Assembly: GCF_015712165.1 (NCBI RefSeq)
Contig: NZ_JADPZX010000002.1
Location: forward strand, 417,608-481,607
Source: Streptomyces spinoverrucosus
Lineage (GTDB): Bacteria > Actinomycetota > Actinomycetes > Streptomycetales > Streptomycetaceae
Reading direction: 5' to 3'
Length of the DNA: 64,000 nucleotides
Shown: positions 1-8,623 of the stretch, one piece after another
Layout of the letters: each line of letters opens with the position of its first letter
Position numbering within the stretch: the first letter of the stretch is position 1
Made by a program: the position numbers and the translations under genes
Notes under the pieces: model-generated
Seen by the model: the letters and a program-made list of their open reading frames with translations, nothing else
The model's database searches: none
Told to the model about the DNA's origin: nothing

Positions 1-135
1 ACTGCGGGGCCGGCCTGCCCGGTGTCCGTGTCACGGCTGGGTCCCGAGGGGCCGTTGCTGGGGGCCGCGCATTGGGTCGTGCGTGGGGTGTTGGACGATC
101 CGGCGGGGGTGGCGGAGGTGGCGGCGCGGGGCTGA
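1..135 (+). CDS. ROK-family protein, C-terminal fragment
   Basis: The window opens inside a gene; 44 codons remain before a TGA at 133-135. The residues LGPEGPLLGAAHWVVRGVLD resemble the C-terminal helix of ROK-family sugar kinases and NagC/XylR-type repressors, where a conserved 'gaal' segment precedes the end of the protein. The DNA-binding or ATPase part lies outside the window, so kinase and repressor cannot be told apart. Third positions are strongly G/C-rich, as in a real gene. The family call rests on a short stretch and is moderate. Confidence 0.55.
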   Translation, partial: TAGPACPVSVSRLGPEGPLLGAAHWVVRGVLDDPAGVAEVAARG

Positions 136-388
136 AGCCCTGCCTCACCACCCCATCGGGTGAGCGAGTTATCCACAACCTCTCGGTGATCCACGGAATA
201 GCACGACGACCTTCAGCCCAACCGCCCGGCGCCGTACCGTGATTCACGCGAGGCGCAGCCGTCGAGCGGAGATGACGACCGCTGAGCTGGACCGATGAAT
301 CCGAGGGGGGACGAACGATGTCGGTGGAAACGACTGACGGACGTCGGTGCCGCGCAGGTGCCGGCGCACGGAAGGCAGGGGTGTGCTC

Positions 389-1402
389 ATGAGCGATCCC
401 CGCATCCTGACCGTGCGGCCCGAACCGGGCGAGTATGCCTGGACGTTCGGCGGCGCGCCGCCGGTGGCACGCATCGAGCCGGGCACGGTTCTCGACCTGT
501 ACACCGAAGACTGCTTCGCCGGGCGGGTCAGGTCCGAGAAGGACCTGGTGTCCGAGGTGTGCGAGTTCCCGTTCCTCAACCCTCAGACAGGGCCCTTCTA
601 CGTCGAGGGCGCGGAGCCCGGTGACACGGTCGCCGTGCACTTCGTGTCGATCGAACCGGCGCGGGACTGGGCCGCGTCGACGACGGTTCCGCTGTTCGGA
701 GCGCTCACGTCGACGCCCACCACGGCCACGTTGCAGCCTCCGCTGCCGGAGACCGTCTGGATCTGGCGGCTCGACCGAACACGCCGTACGGCACTGTTCC
801 GGGCGCACGACAGTGACATCGAGGTCGAGCTGCCCCTCGACCCGATGCACGGCACCGTGGGCGTGGCTCCGGCCAATCTGGAGGTGCGCTCGGCGCTGGT
901 GCCCGACGCGCACGGCGGGAACATGGACACGCCGGAGATGCGGGCCGGCGTCACCTGCTACCTGGGGGTGAACGTGGAGGGTGCGCTGCTCAGCCTCGGC
1001 GACGGGCACGCCCGGCAGGGCGAGGGCGAGACGTGCGGTGTCGCCGTCGAGTGCGCCATGAACACCGTGGTCGTCGTCGAGCTGTTGAAGGGCCTTGCCA
1101 CGCCCTGGCCGCGCATCGAGTCGGACACGCACATCATCTCGACGGGTTCGGCACGCCCGTTGGAGGACGCGTTCCGGATATCCCAGCTCGATCTGGTGCG
1201 GTGGCTCGTCCGCGACTACGGGTTCAGCGAGCTGGACGCGTACCAGTTCGCGACCCAGACCGTCGAGTCGCCGTTGGCCAACGTCTGCGACACGAACTAC
1301 ACGTGCGTGGCAAAGCTCCGCAAGGAATGGCTCCCCGCGCGCGAGACGCACCGCGGACTCCACGCACGGCTGAGCGAGACGGCGGCGGCGCTGCGGATCT
1401 GA
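389..1402 (+). CDS. Acetamidase/formamidase family amidohydrolase
   Basis: A 337-residue cytoplasmic enzyme of the FmdA/AmdA family, which hydrolyses short amides such as formamide or acetamide to the acid and ammonia. Family hallmarks are GPFYVEGAEPGDTVAVHF near residue 70 and the block from GGNMDTPEM to LSLGDGHARQGEGE near residues 182-215, which carries the conserved Asp, His and Glu of the family active site. The ATG at 389 is preferred over an upstream in-frame ATG because a GGAAGGCAGGGG ribosome site precedes it and the homologous part starts at once (SDPRILTVRPE). There is no signal peptide. It stands alone with no obvious operon partner. The exact substrate cannot be told from sequence. 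Confidence 0.88.
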   Translation: MSDPRILTVRPEPGEYAWTFGGAPPVARIEPGTVLDLYTEDCFAGRVRSEKDLVSEVCEFPFLNPQTGPFYVEGAEPGDTVAVHFVSIEPARDWAASTTVPLFGALTSTPTTATLQPPLPETVWIWRLDRTRRTALFRAHDSDIEVELPLDPMHGTVGVAPANLEVRSALVPDAHGGNMDTPEMRAGVTCYLGVNVEGALLSLGDGHARQGEGETCGVAVECAMNTVVVVELLKGLATPWPRIESDTHIISTGSARPLEDAFRISQLDLVRWLVRDYGFSELDAYQFATQTVESPLANVCDTNYTCVAKLRKEWLPARETHRGLHARLSETAAALRI

Positions 1403-1511
1403 TCCCGGCCGCCTGCCCGACCTGGCCTGCTCCCACCTGACCTCCCCCGGACCCGACCGGCTCTCCCTCCTCCTCTTCTTCGAGTTCCTTCCAGCTGAGA
1501 GGCGATCTTCC

Positions 1512-2111
1512 ATGGAACGGGCAAGACCGCTCCCCGACCGGCGACGGATCCTCAAGGGCGCCGCCCTGGCCGCCGTCCCCTACGCACTGCTGCCCGGCCC
1601 CAGGGCCGGTGCGCGGACACTGGCGCCCGACTACCCGCTTGCCGAGTGGCAGCCTGCGACCTCCGCCAACTACACGGCGGCGAACCGTCCGACCACCCTC
1701 TCCGTCGACCTGGTCGTCATCCACGTCACGCAGACGGACTACTCCGGGACCCTGGCCGTCTTCCAGCACCCCCGCAAGAAGGTGTCCGCGCACTACGTCG
1801 TCCGATCCGCCGACGGACATGTGGCGCAGTGCGTCCGCGAGTCCGACATCGCCTGGCACGCCGGGAGCTGGGAGCACAACACACGCAGCATCGGTATCGA
1901 ACACGAGGGGTGGGTGGACCAGCCCGGCTACTTCACGGACGCCATGTACGAGCGGTCGGCCACACTTACCGCGGCGATCTGCAGGAAGTACGGCATCCCC
2001 AAGGACCGCGCGCACATCATCGGCCATCACGAGATACCGGGCACCGACCACACCGACCCCGGCCCGCACTGGGACTGGTCCCGCTACATAAGGCTCATCA
2101 ACGCCGCCTGA
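1512..2111 (+). CDS. Tat-exported N-acetylmuramoyl-L-alanine amidase (Amidase_2)
   Basis: A 199-residue predicted cell-wall hydrolase that would cut the bond between N-acetylmuramic acid and L-alanine in peptidoglycan. The N terminus has a twin-arginine signal (DRRRILKGAALA followed by a hydrophobic stretch), so the folded enzyme is probably exported by Tat. The amidase_2 (T7 lysozyme-like) fold is shown by the zinc-binding His in DLVVIHVTQTD, the SAHYVV strand, and the C-terminal GHHEIPGTDHTDPGPHWDW segment with the second His and the Asp. The length is right for a single catalytic domain without wall-binding repeats. The next gene downstream is a pseudogene. Confidence 0.9.
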   Translation: MERARPLPDRRRILKGAALAAVPYALLPGPRAGARTLAPDYPLAEWQPATSANYTAANRPTTLSVDLVVIHVTQTDYSGTLAVFQHPRKKVSAHYVVRSADGHVAQCVRESDIAWHAGSWEHNTRSIGIEHEGWVDQPGYFTDAMYERSATLTAAICRKYGIPKDRAHIIGHHEIPGTDHTDPGPHWDWSRYIRLINAA

Positions 2112-2919
2112 CCCGTACCCCATGACCAGCCGGCGTTCGCGGAACTGGTCGACGGGCTGGTCGGCGCCGGCCGGGGTGCCACCTGCTTCGTGCTGTGCAA
2201 CCCGGGCAGCCCGACCACCCCGGTGCCGCTGGCCTGGTGCACCAGCGTGCGGCACGGAGCCGGACGGGACAAGCATCTGGCGGACATCACATTCGCGCAC
2301 TTCGAAGTGGACGGGTCGGGCGTGCGGACGCGGGAGTACGACCCGCTGGCGAAGGGTCTCGGCCTGCAGTACGTGCTGCGGGGCCGGTTCAGCGACCTGT
2401 ACGTGCACGACACCGCGGCGACCGGATTCGGCTGTGACTTCCTGCAGGACACGATCGTCGAGGGCGTGCCGGCCGAACGGTGCGGGCGGCAGGACCCCGG
2501 CGAGAAGATGGGCGGCGCGGGGATCGGGATCGGCGTGGGTGGCTGGGGGATGGTCGAGCGGCTGACGATCACCACCTGCACGGCGACGGGCAACGGCACG
2601 AACGGCATCTTCGTGGAGTTGCAGCAGGAGTACTGGCCACCGCCGAGGGGCATCCGCATCACCGCCTGCCACGCCGAGGACGACCGGTTCGGGATCTCCG
2701 ACTGGGGAGCCGACGGTCTGCTGGTCACGTCGTCGACGATGGTGGGCAACCACCAGGCCGGGTTCGACGTGTCGTCACAGGGCACGTCGGGCGTCGGAGG
2801 GCGGGGGGCAGTTGCAGGGACGGACGGGTGGCAACGACTTCAGGGGCAACGCGTCGGCGGCCACCCACCTCGACACACCGCCCAGCGGCGGCGGCAGGTG
2901 GCGCGACAACGACACATAG
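2112..2919 (+). pseudogene. Truncated, frameshifted right-handed beta-helix protein
   Basis: A remnant with no start codon that begins directly after the amidase gene. Residues such as HFEVDGSGVRTREYDPLAKG, YVLRGRFSDLYVHDTAATGF and RLTITTCTATGNGTNGIFVE have the repeating short-strand pattern of parallel beta-helix (pectate-lyase-like) proteins. The N-terminal part is missing. Near 2803-2808, in a run of six G, coding signal moves to another frame: upstream it reads ...GFDVSSQGTSG and downstream it resumes as GGNDFRGNASAATHLDTPPS and ends at TAG 2917-2919. Both pieces look coding, so this is a decayed gene with a 5' deletion and an indel. The original enzyme activity cannot be assigned. Confidence 0.7.
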
Positions 2920-2979
2920 GGCGTTGGACGCCTCTGGTGTCAACGCCTGTGCCCCACAACCAAGTGCGACCAAGTGCCC

Positions 2980-4428
2980 TCAACCAAGCGCCGCCGCCCC
3001 CGTCGGCAGGTGCAGCCGCGCCCCCTGACGCATGAGCTCCTGCTGGACGAGGGCGTACGGCACCTCCCGCGGTCTGCGGTTGATCCGCGTGGCCAACGCG
3101 GCGCAGACGCCCGCCGCCTGACCGGTCGCCATGGCGATGGGCATGACGCGGTAGGAGGAGTGCGCCACATGGGAGCCGGAGATGCAGCGGCCCGCGACGA
3201 GCAGGTGATCCGTGTCGCGGGGCAGCAGACAGCGCAGCGGGATGTCGTAGAAGCGGCCGCGGGGGACGCGCTTGAGGACGGTGCCGCTACCCCTGGGGTT
3301 GTGGATGTCGACGGGGTAGGCGCCGTGCGCGACGACGTCGGGGAAGGAGCGCGCCGCCAGGATGTCGTGGCCGGTGAGGTGATAGTCGCCGAGGATGCGC
3401 CGGGTCTCCCGTACGCCGATCTGGGTGCCGCTCTGCACGACGTACGACTCCTCGAAGCCCGGGACGTGCAGGCGCAGGAAGCGGTCGATCTGTTCCATCT
3501 GGCGGCGGGCGACGTACTCGGCGCGGCTCAGATCCCACACGTCGATGCCGAGGGCTCGGGTGACGCGGGTGCTGTTGATGCTGACCTCGCGGGGGTGCGG
3601 GGTGCCGAAGAAAAGGATGTCCTCGCGGGGCAGGCGCAGTTCGCCCCGCTTGGTGGCCTCCTCGACGAGGTCCCACAGGCCGTGCACGCCCCGCCACTGG
3701 TCGGGGTGCTCGTGGACGTACTCGGCGAACCGGGGCCGCAAGAAGTCGACGACGCGGAACATCAACGTCATCGGCTGCACCAGCCCGTCCTCGGGCCGGC
3801 CGATCTCGCAGGGCGCTCCACAGGAGGCGGCCACGTCGCCGTCGCCCGTGCCGTCGACGACGACGTCCGCGTCGATCACGACCGGGCCGGACTTGGTCTC
3901 GAAGACGACCCGCCAGCCGTCGTCGAGGGGCACGACGGAGGAGGCGAAGGCGTGGAACAGCATGCGGACGCCGGCCTCGTCGAGCAGGTCGAGGAGGACG
4001 AGCTTGTAGATCTCCGGGTCGAACGGCACGGTGTAGCCGGTCTGGAGGGAGGGCGGGATGCAGCCGCCGCGTTCGTTCAGCCGGTCCAGCAGGCGCCACA
4101 GAAAGCCGGCGACCACGGCCTCGCCCTCGCCGTGGTCGGTGGGCAGCAGCTGGTCGCCCTCCTCGCCGGGGGCTGTGAAGACGGCCTGTTTCTGCTCGTT
4201 GTGGAACGACATCAGGGGCATGACGAGCGCCACCGTGGCGTTGCCGCCCAGGAAGCCGTACCGCTCCACGAGCACCACCTCGGCACCGGCGTCGGCCGCG
4301 GCGTATGCGGCCGCGGTGCCGGCCGGGCCTCCGCCGACGACCAGGACCTCCGTGCGGCCCCCGTGCTGGGCGTCGCGCGGCGGCAGGGTGACGGTCCGCG
4401 ACTGTGGAGGTCGTTGAAGGATCGGCAT
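2980..4428 (-). CDS. FAD-dependent oxidoreductase (FAD_oxidored family)
   Basis: A 482-residue flavoprotein. The dinucleotide-binding motif VLVVGGGPAGTAAAYAAADA lies at about residues 28-48, followed by the acidic strand end VVLVER. Blocks such as DADVVVDGTGDGDVAASCGA and the C-terminal HLLVAGRCISGSHVAHSSYR are typical of the PF12831 FAD-dependent family of uncharacterised oxidoreductases related to thiazole-synthase and fumarate-reductase folds. There is no signal peptide or membrane segment. It lies 96 nt downstream of the pyruvyl transferase on the same strand and may be co-transcribed with it. The substrate is unknown; several family members sit beside carbohydrate-degrading genes, so a role in glycan metabolism is an inference from context only. 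Confidence 0.8.
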   Translation of the reverse strand: MPILQRPPQSRTVTLPPRDAQHGGRTEVLVVGGGPAGTAAAYAAADAGAEVVLVERYGFLGGNATVALVMPLMSFHNEQKQAVFTAPGEEGDQLLPTDHGEGEAVVAGFLWRLLDRLNERGGCIPPSLQTGYTVPFDPEIYKLVLLDLLDEAGVRMLFHAFASSVVPLDDGWRVVFETKSGPVVIDADVVVDGTGDGDVAASCGAPCEIGRPEDGLVQPMTLMFRVVDFLRPRFAEYVHEHPDQWRGVHGLWDLVEEATKRGELRLPREDILFFGTPHPREVSINSTRVTRALGIDVWDLSRAEYVARRQMEQIDRFLRLHVPGFEESYVVQSGTQIGVRETRRILGDYHLTGHDILAARSFPDVVAHGAYPVDIHNPRGSGTVLKRVPRGRFYDIPLRCLLPRDTDHLLVAGRCISGSHVAHSSYRVMPIAMATGQAAGVCAALATRINRRPREVPYALVQQELMRQGARLHLPTGAAALG

Positions 4429-4524
4429 CGGTTCTTCCCGTCGGAGGTGTTCCGAAGGCGCTGGCTTCCCGGGCCCGTACCCGGCCCCGTGTCTCGGGCC
4501 CCTGCTGGGCCGGGCCCCGGTCGT

Positions 4525-5751
4525 TCAGGTCGCCGTTCCGGTACCCGGCCGCAGCAGGTGTAGACCCGGGCGTTCGGTGTCGGACACGGCGCCGGTCTGC
4601 TGCTCCTCCAGGGAGTCGAGGACCACGGCACACCGGGCGCAGGTCTCCCGGGCGGTACCCCGCAACGCCTGCACGCGCGCGTCGAGATCGTCGCGGCGCT
4701 GCGGAAACTCGTCCCACAACCGGTCCACCTCGGCCAGCAGCAGCCCGGCCTGCTCGCGCGCCACACCAACCAGCGCGGGGGCACCGATACGGCGGGAGAA
4801 GTCGAAGACCTTTCCGGAGTACGGCAGGGGCAGCACCGGCAGCCCGGAGAGCGCGGCGAAGATCACGAAGTGCAGGCGCATGCCGACGGCGAGGTCGAGG
4901 TGGTTCATGAAACCGAGGACCTGGCCGGGGCTGTAGACACTGTGCAGGATGCGCCCCCGGTCGGGAGCGGTCATCCGGGAGAGCACACCGTGGGCGTGGT
5001 GCACGTCCTGGCGTTCCATCGGCACGAAGACCACATGGGCCTCCAGCCGTCGAACCAGGAAGTCCGCCACATCGGCGAGCAGGGCGTGGTAGTCGCTCTC
5101 GTCGAGTTTCTCCGCGGCCCGGCCCGGTTCGCGGACCGACATCCCGACCAGCCGGGTCTCGGCGGGGATGCCCTCCTGCCGCATCATCTGGTCCGTGAAG
5201 GGCTCCGGCGGCAGCAACAGGGCCGGATCGGCGGTCACGACGAGGTCGCGGTCGAGCCCGGCCTCCTCCAGCACGAGCCGTGACTCCTCGTCCCGTACGA
5301 CGACCTCGTCCATCGCCGGCAGCACGGCGCGTACCGCCTCCCGGTCCTCAGCCTCGCGCAGCGGGCCCGCGCCGACGGCGTACGCGAAGGTGCGCACGCC
5401 GCGGGCCTGGGCGGCGCCCACCAGTCGCAGATAGCGGCGCGCCTCACCGTCGTAGAGGATGCCGCCGCCCCCGAGCACCAGCAGGTCCAGGCCCGACAGG
5501 ACGTCGAGGATCTGTTTCTGCGGGACGCCCTCCCAGTCGACCACCTCGTCGGCGGCGGGCTGGTGGGCGCGGGTGTGCTCGGCGTTCCGGCTGAAGACGA
5601 CGAGCCGGGCCTGCGGGCGGTGCGCGCGCAGGCAGCCGAGGACGCAGGTGAGGATGGCCTCGTCGCCGAGGTTGAAACCGCCGTAGGAGCCGAGCAGACC
5701 GATGCGCGGCCCCGGTCCTGCGGGCGGGCGAGGCTGTGTGGTGGTGATCAT
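4525..5751 (-). CDS. Polysaccharide pyruvyl transferase family protein
   Basis: A 408-residue member of the CsaB/WcaK family, which transfers ketal-pyruvate from phosphoenolpyruvate to sugars of cell-wall or exopolysaccharides. Visible features are IGLLGSYGGFNLGDEAIL at the N terminus (family signature GNxGDxAI-like), LDLLVLGGGGILYD in the first half, and the C-terminal HLDLAVGMRLHFVIFAALSG with the conserved MRLH-type motif. The ATG at 5749-5751 is chosen because AGGAG stands 6 nt upstream; an upstream in-frame start would add 17 unconserved residues. No signal peptide. Its place next to a sugar-nucleotide cluster supports a role in surface-glycan modification. Confidence 0.85.
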   Translation of the reverse strand: MITTTQPRPPAGPGPRIGLLGSYGGFNLGDEAILTCVLGCLRAHRPQARLVVFSRNAEHTRAHQPAADEVVDWEGVPQKQILDVLSGLDLLVLGGGGILYDGEARRYLRLVGAAQARGVRTFAYAVGAGPLREAEDREAVRAVLPAMDEVVVRDEESRLVLEEAGLDRDLVVTADPALLLPPEPFTDQMMRQEGIPAETRLVGMSVREPGRAAEKLDESDYHALLADVADFLVRRLEAHVVFVPMERQDVHHAHGVLSRMTAPDRGRILHSVYSPGQVLGFMNHLDLAVGMRLHFVIFAALSGLPVLPLPYSGKVFDFSRRIGAPALVGVAREQAGLLLAEVDRLWDEFPQRRDDLDARVQALRGTARETCARCAVVLDSLEEQQTGAVSDTERPGLHLLRPGTGTAT

Positions 5752-6396
5752 CCGGAACTCCTGTCCAAGGAGCTGACGGGCGGTGCGGGGGTCCGCGGGC
5801 AACTGTGCGGGCGCGGTGGGGGTCGGGTCGGCGCCTCGTGGGTCGCTGCCGCGGGCTGGGCCCGGGTTGCCTTCCCCGCGCAGGAGAAACCCCAGGCGGG
5901 GAGAAACCCCCGACCAGGAGTGTTCCGACAGGCAGCGTCATCCTTTCACGGGTTCGGGCCCGCCACCATCGCAGCGTTTCGTCACCGGCGGCGATCAGAG
6001 TGGCGCGCTCCAGGGGTTGGGCCTCGGCCAGTTGGGAAACCGGCGTCCCATGTCGACGCCCGCCCTCTCCCGCACCACGCGGCGAAGGCTTCACGCTGCG
6101 TGCATCACCTGGATGCCGTACGCCTCCGAGCCTCCTGGGCCCGGGCGGAGGACGCTGATCTGGGACTGGGCGCCCCCGCGGCGCCCGAGGTCGGCGTCGG
6201 CGAGAAGGCACAGAGGCCAGAAGGTCCAGAGGCCGAAGGTCCCAGAGGCCGGAAGGTCCTGAGGCCAGAAGAAGCCTGAGGACACAGAGGAGCCAGAGGA
6301 GCCAGAGGAGGCGGGGTCAAGAAGGCAACAACCGGGGTCCCGAGTCGGCGCCAGGCATCCGACAGGCCGTCGTCGCCACACGCAGAGGAGACCTGA
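5752..6396. other. 645-bp intergenic region with purine-rich repeats
   Basis: This gap separates the divergent pyruvyl transferase and epimerase genes and should hold both promoters. No convincing long gene was found. On the minus strand an 18-codon frame (6051 to 5995) with a GGAGAGGG site upstream encodes an aromatic, proline-rich peptide, MGRRFPNWPRPNPWSAPL; its status is unknown. The right-hand end holds a purine-rich direct-repeat block at 6211-6310 and the AGAGGAG ribosome site for the epimerase. Nothing here resembles a known riboswitch or mobile element. Confidence 0.6.
6211..6310. repeat. Purine-rich imperfect tandem repeats
   Basis: About four 16-17 nt units resembling CAGAGGCCAGAAGGTC (starting near 6211, 6227, 6243 and 6260) are followed by 9-nt units resembling AGAGGAGCC between about 6285 and 6310. 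The + strand is almost all purine. The block lies 90 nt upstream of the epimerase start, so changes in copy number could move or alter its promoter. Confidence 0.8.
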
Positions 6397-7362
6397 ATGA
6401 CCACCGCATCGTCACGTACCTGGGAACACGCCGTCGTCACCGGCGGCGCCGGCTTCGTCGGCTCGCATCTGTGCGGCGCCCTGCTGGACTCCGGCGCGGC
6501 GGTCACCTGCGTGGACGACTTCAGCACCGGACGGCCCGAGAACGTGTCCCCGCTGCTCGAGCGCCCGGGATTCACGCTGGTGGACGCGAACGTCGCCGAG
6601 CGGATACCCGTCAGGCGACCCCCCGATCTCGTCCTGCACCTCGCCTCTCCGGCGTCCCCGGCCGACTATCTGCGGCTGCCCCTGCACACCATGGAGACCG
6701 GCAGTCTCGGCACCCGCAACGCCCTGGAACTCGCCCATGACCACGGCGCCCGCTTCCTGCTCGCGTCGACGTCCGACGTCTACGGCGACCCGCATCAGAA
6801 CCCGCAGGACGAGCGGTACTGGGGCAACGTCAACCCGGTCGGCCCGCGCAGCGTGTACGAAGAGGCGAAGCGGTTCGGCGAGGCGCTCACCACGGCGCAC
6901 GCCGAGGCGGAGGGCACCGACACCTGCATCGTGCGGCTGTTCAACACCTACGGCCCGCGGATGCGCGGCCACGACGGCCGGGCGGTGCCGACCTTCGTCC
7001 GCCAGGCGCTGGACGGCGAACCGCTCACGGTCACCGGCGACGGCCGCCAGACGCGTTCGCTGTGCTACGTCGAGGACACCGTCCGGGGCATCCTCGCGGC
7101 GGCGGCGCACGGCCTGCGCGGCCCCGTGAACATCGGCAATCCGGGCGAGTTCACCATGCTGGACCTCGCCCGCCTGGTCATCAGGCTCAGCGGTTCCGCC
7201 TCGGAGATCCGCTTCATCGAACGGCCGACCGACGACCCGGAGGTCCGCTGCCCGGACATCACGCTGGCCCGCGACAAGCTCGGCTGGGAGCCCGAGGTGA
7301 ACGCGGAGGACGGCCTGCGCCGCACGATCGACTGGTTCCGCGCCACGGCCGGCGAACGCTGA
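6397..7362 (+). CDS. NDP-sugar epimerase/dehydratase (extended SDR)
   Basis: A 321-residue nucleotide-sugar enzyme of the UDP-glucuronate decarboxylase/epimerase type. It binds NAD through VVTGGAGFVGSHLC at residues 13-26. The catalytic set is complete: Ser/Thr in LLASTSDVYGDP and the YxxxK pair in SVYEEAKRFGEAL. RLFNTYGPRM and the NIGNPGEFTMLDLA region are the usual substrate-domain blocks. The start has a GAGGAGACCTGA ribosome site. It heads a same-strand set (epimerase, carbamoyltransferase remnant, GT2), so it probably supplied a modified sugar for a glycan. It looks intact, unlike most of its neighbours. The precise sugar substrate is unknown. Confidence 0.87.
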   Translation: MTTASSRTWEHAVVTGGAGFVGSHLCGALLDSGAAVTCVDDFSTGRPENVSPLLERPGFTLVDANVAERIPVRRPPDLVLHLASPASPADYLRLPLHTMETGSLGTRNALELAHDHGARFLLASTSDVYGDPHQNPQDERYWGNVNPVGPRSVYEEAKRFGEALTTAHAEAEGTDTCIVRLFNTYGPRMRGHDGRAVPTFVRQALDGEPLTVTGDGRQTRSLCYVEDTVRGILAAAAHGLRGPVNIGNPGEFTMLDLARLVIRLSGSASEIRFIERPTDDPEVRCPDITLARDKLGWEPEVNAEDGLRRTIDWFRATAGER

Positions 7363-7376
7363 GGGGCCCCTCACAG

Positions 7377-7485
7377 AGCCTCCCGCCCCACTCACCCAGC
7401 CTCCCGCCCCCACTCACCGAGCCTCCCGCCCCCATCTCACCCAACCGCACCGCACCCCCGGACCCCACGCACCCCCGGACCCCAC
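7377..7485. repeat. C-rich tandem repeats between epimerase and carbamoyltransferase
   Basis: Three 21-23 nt units resembling AGCCTCCCGCCCCCACTCAC start at 7377, 7398 and 7420. They are followed by two perfect 17-nt units GCACCCCCGGACCCCAC at 7452-7468 and 7469-7485. The block fills most of the 148-nt gap between two genes and looks like slippage-generated sequence. Confidence 0.85.
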
Positions 7486-7510
7486 GCACCCACCATCCCC
7501 CAGGACCCCC

Positions 7511-8413
7511 ATGCGCATCCTCGGAATCAACGCCCTCTTCCACGACCCCGCCGCCGCCCTCGTGATCGACGGCCGCACCGTGGCCGCCGCCGAGGAGGAG
7601 CGGTTCTCCCGCCGCAAGCACGGCAAGCAGCCGATGCCGTTCTCCGCCTGGGAGCTGCCGGGCCTGGACGCCGCCAAGGTCCGCTTCGTCCCGCACCAGA
7701 TGGCGCACGCCGCGTCCAGCGCCTTCGCCGCACCCGACGCAGGCGACTCCTCCGTCCTGGTCCTGGACGGTCGCGGGGAACGCGCCTCGCACCTCGCGGC
7801 CCCAAGGGTCGGGGACCAGCTGGAGGCGCTGCGCGCGCAGGAGCTGCCGCACTCCCTGGGGCTGGTCTACGAGGAGCTCACCGACCACCTGGGCTTTCTG
7901 CGTTCCTCGGACGAGTTCAAGGTGATGGCCCTGGCCTCGCACGGCAGCCCGCGGATGCTCGCCGAGCCGCGTCCGTACAATCTCGAACGGCTCAACGACG
8001 TCAAGGGCCGTGAGCAGTTCCGGCCGGTGGCGCCCATGGTTCTGGCCGACCGGGCCGCCGAGATCTTCGACGGCCCGATGCCCAGCCCGTACATGCTGTT
8101 CGTGCACGACGTGGCCGAGTCCTGGCGCGAGCGCATCCCGGCCGTCGTGCACGTCGACGGCACGGCCCGCATCCAGACCGTGGACCCGGCGCAGGAGCCG
8201 CTGGTCGCCCGCATGCTCGGCGCGTTCGAGCGGCACACGGGGCTGCCGGTGGTGGTCAACACCAGCCTCAACACCGCCGGCCGGCCGATGGTCGACGATC
8301 CGCGCGACGCCCTGGAGTTCTTCGGCTCCTCGCCGGTCGACCTGCTCGCCATCGGCCCGTACGCGGTCCAGCGCGGCGACTTCTTCCGCGCCACCGGCGA
8401 GGGGAGGGCGTGA
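7511..8413 (+). pseudogene. Carbamoyltransferase (NodU/CmcH type) with two internal deletions
   Basis: An open frame of 300 codons whose parts all match the NodU/CmcH O-carbamoyltransferase family, although family members are about 550 residues long. The N terminus (MRILGINALFHDPAAALVID, AAEEERFSRRKHGK), the metal-binding PHQMAHAAS motif and SLGLVYEELTDHLGF are present. The C-terminal domain (REQFRPVAPMVLADRAAEIF, NTSLNTAGRPM) is present too. Missing are about 50 residues between FSAWELP and GLDAAKV, and a much larger block after HGSPRMLAE that normally carries the GG.ALN nucleotide-binding segment. Both deletions are in frame, so a shortened protein could be made, but carbamoyl transfer is very unlikely. 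It is flanked by other decayed sugar-cluster genes. Confidence 0.75.
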
Positions 8414-8623
8414 TGCGGAAGCACACGGCCAGGGCAGCACATCGCGTACGGCCCCTGCGAGGCCCCGTGACGGAGAACGCGCCGTGGGAGGCGCACGGAG
8501 TACGGCGACAGCAGGACCCCACTCCCCCGGCCGCGCCCGGCCCGAGGACCCGCTGCGCAGCCCGCGCGGCGCACGGCCCGACCCCCCGGCCCGCAGCTTC
8601 CGAGCCCACCCCCGGAGGCCCCG

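Noticed and set aside
169..177. TTATCCACA, a perfect DnaA-box consensus
   Set aside because: It is a single copy with no other boxes, A/T-rich unwinding region or dnaA/dnaN genes nearby. Not evidence for an origin.
2974..4563. Long plus-strand open frame of 529 codons
   Set aside because: It lies antisense to the FAD oxidoreductase gene; long antisense frames are expected in high-G+C DNA, and the product matches nothing.
5940..6110. Possible riboswitch-like structure before the pyruvyl transferase
   Set aside because: Conserved elements of cobalamin, SAM, TPP, glycine and c-di-AMP riboswitches were looked for by eye and not found.
8413..8623. Open frame starting at the carbamoyltransferase stop (ATG 8413) and continuing through the glycosyltransferase region
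   Set aside because: The product is low-complexity Pro/Arg sequence, and most of it is a shadow of the glycosyltransferase gene.
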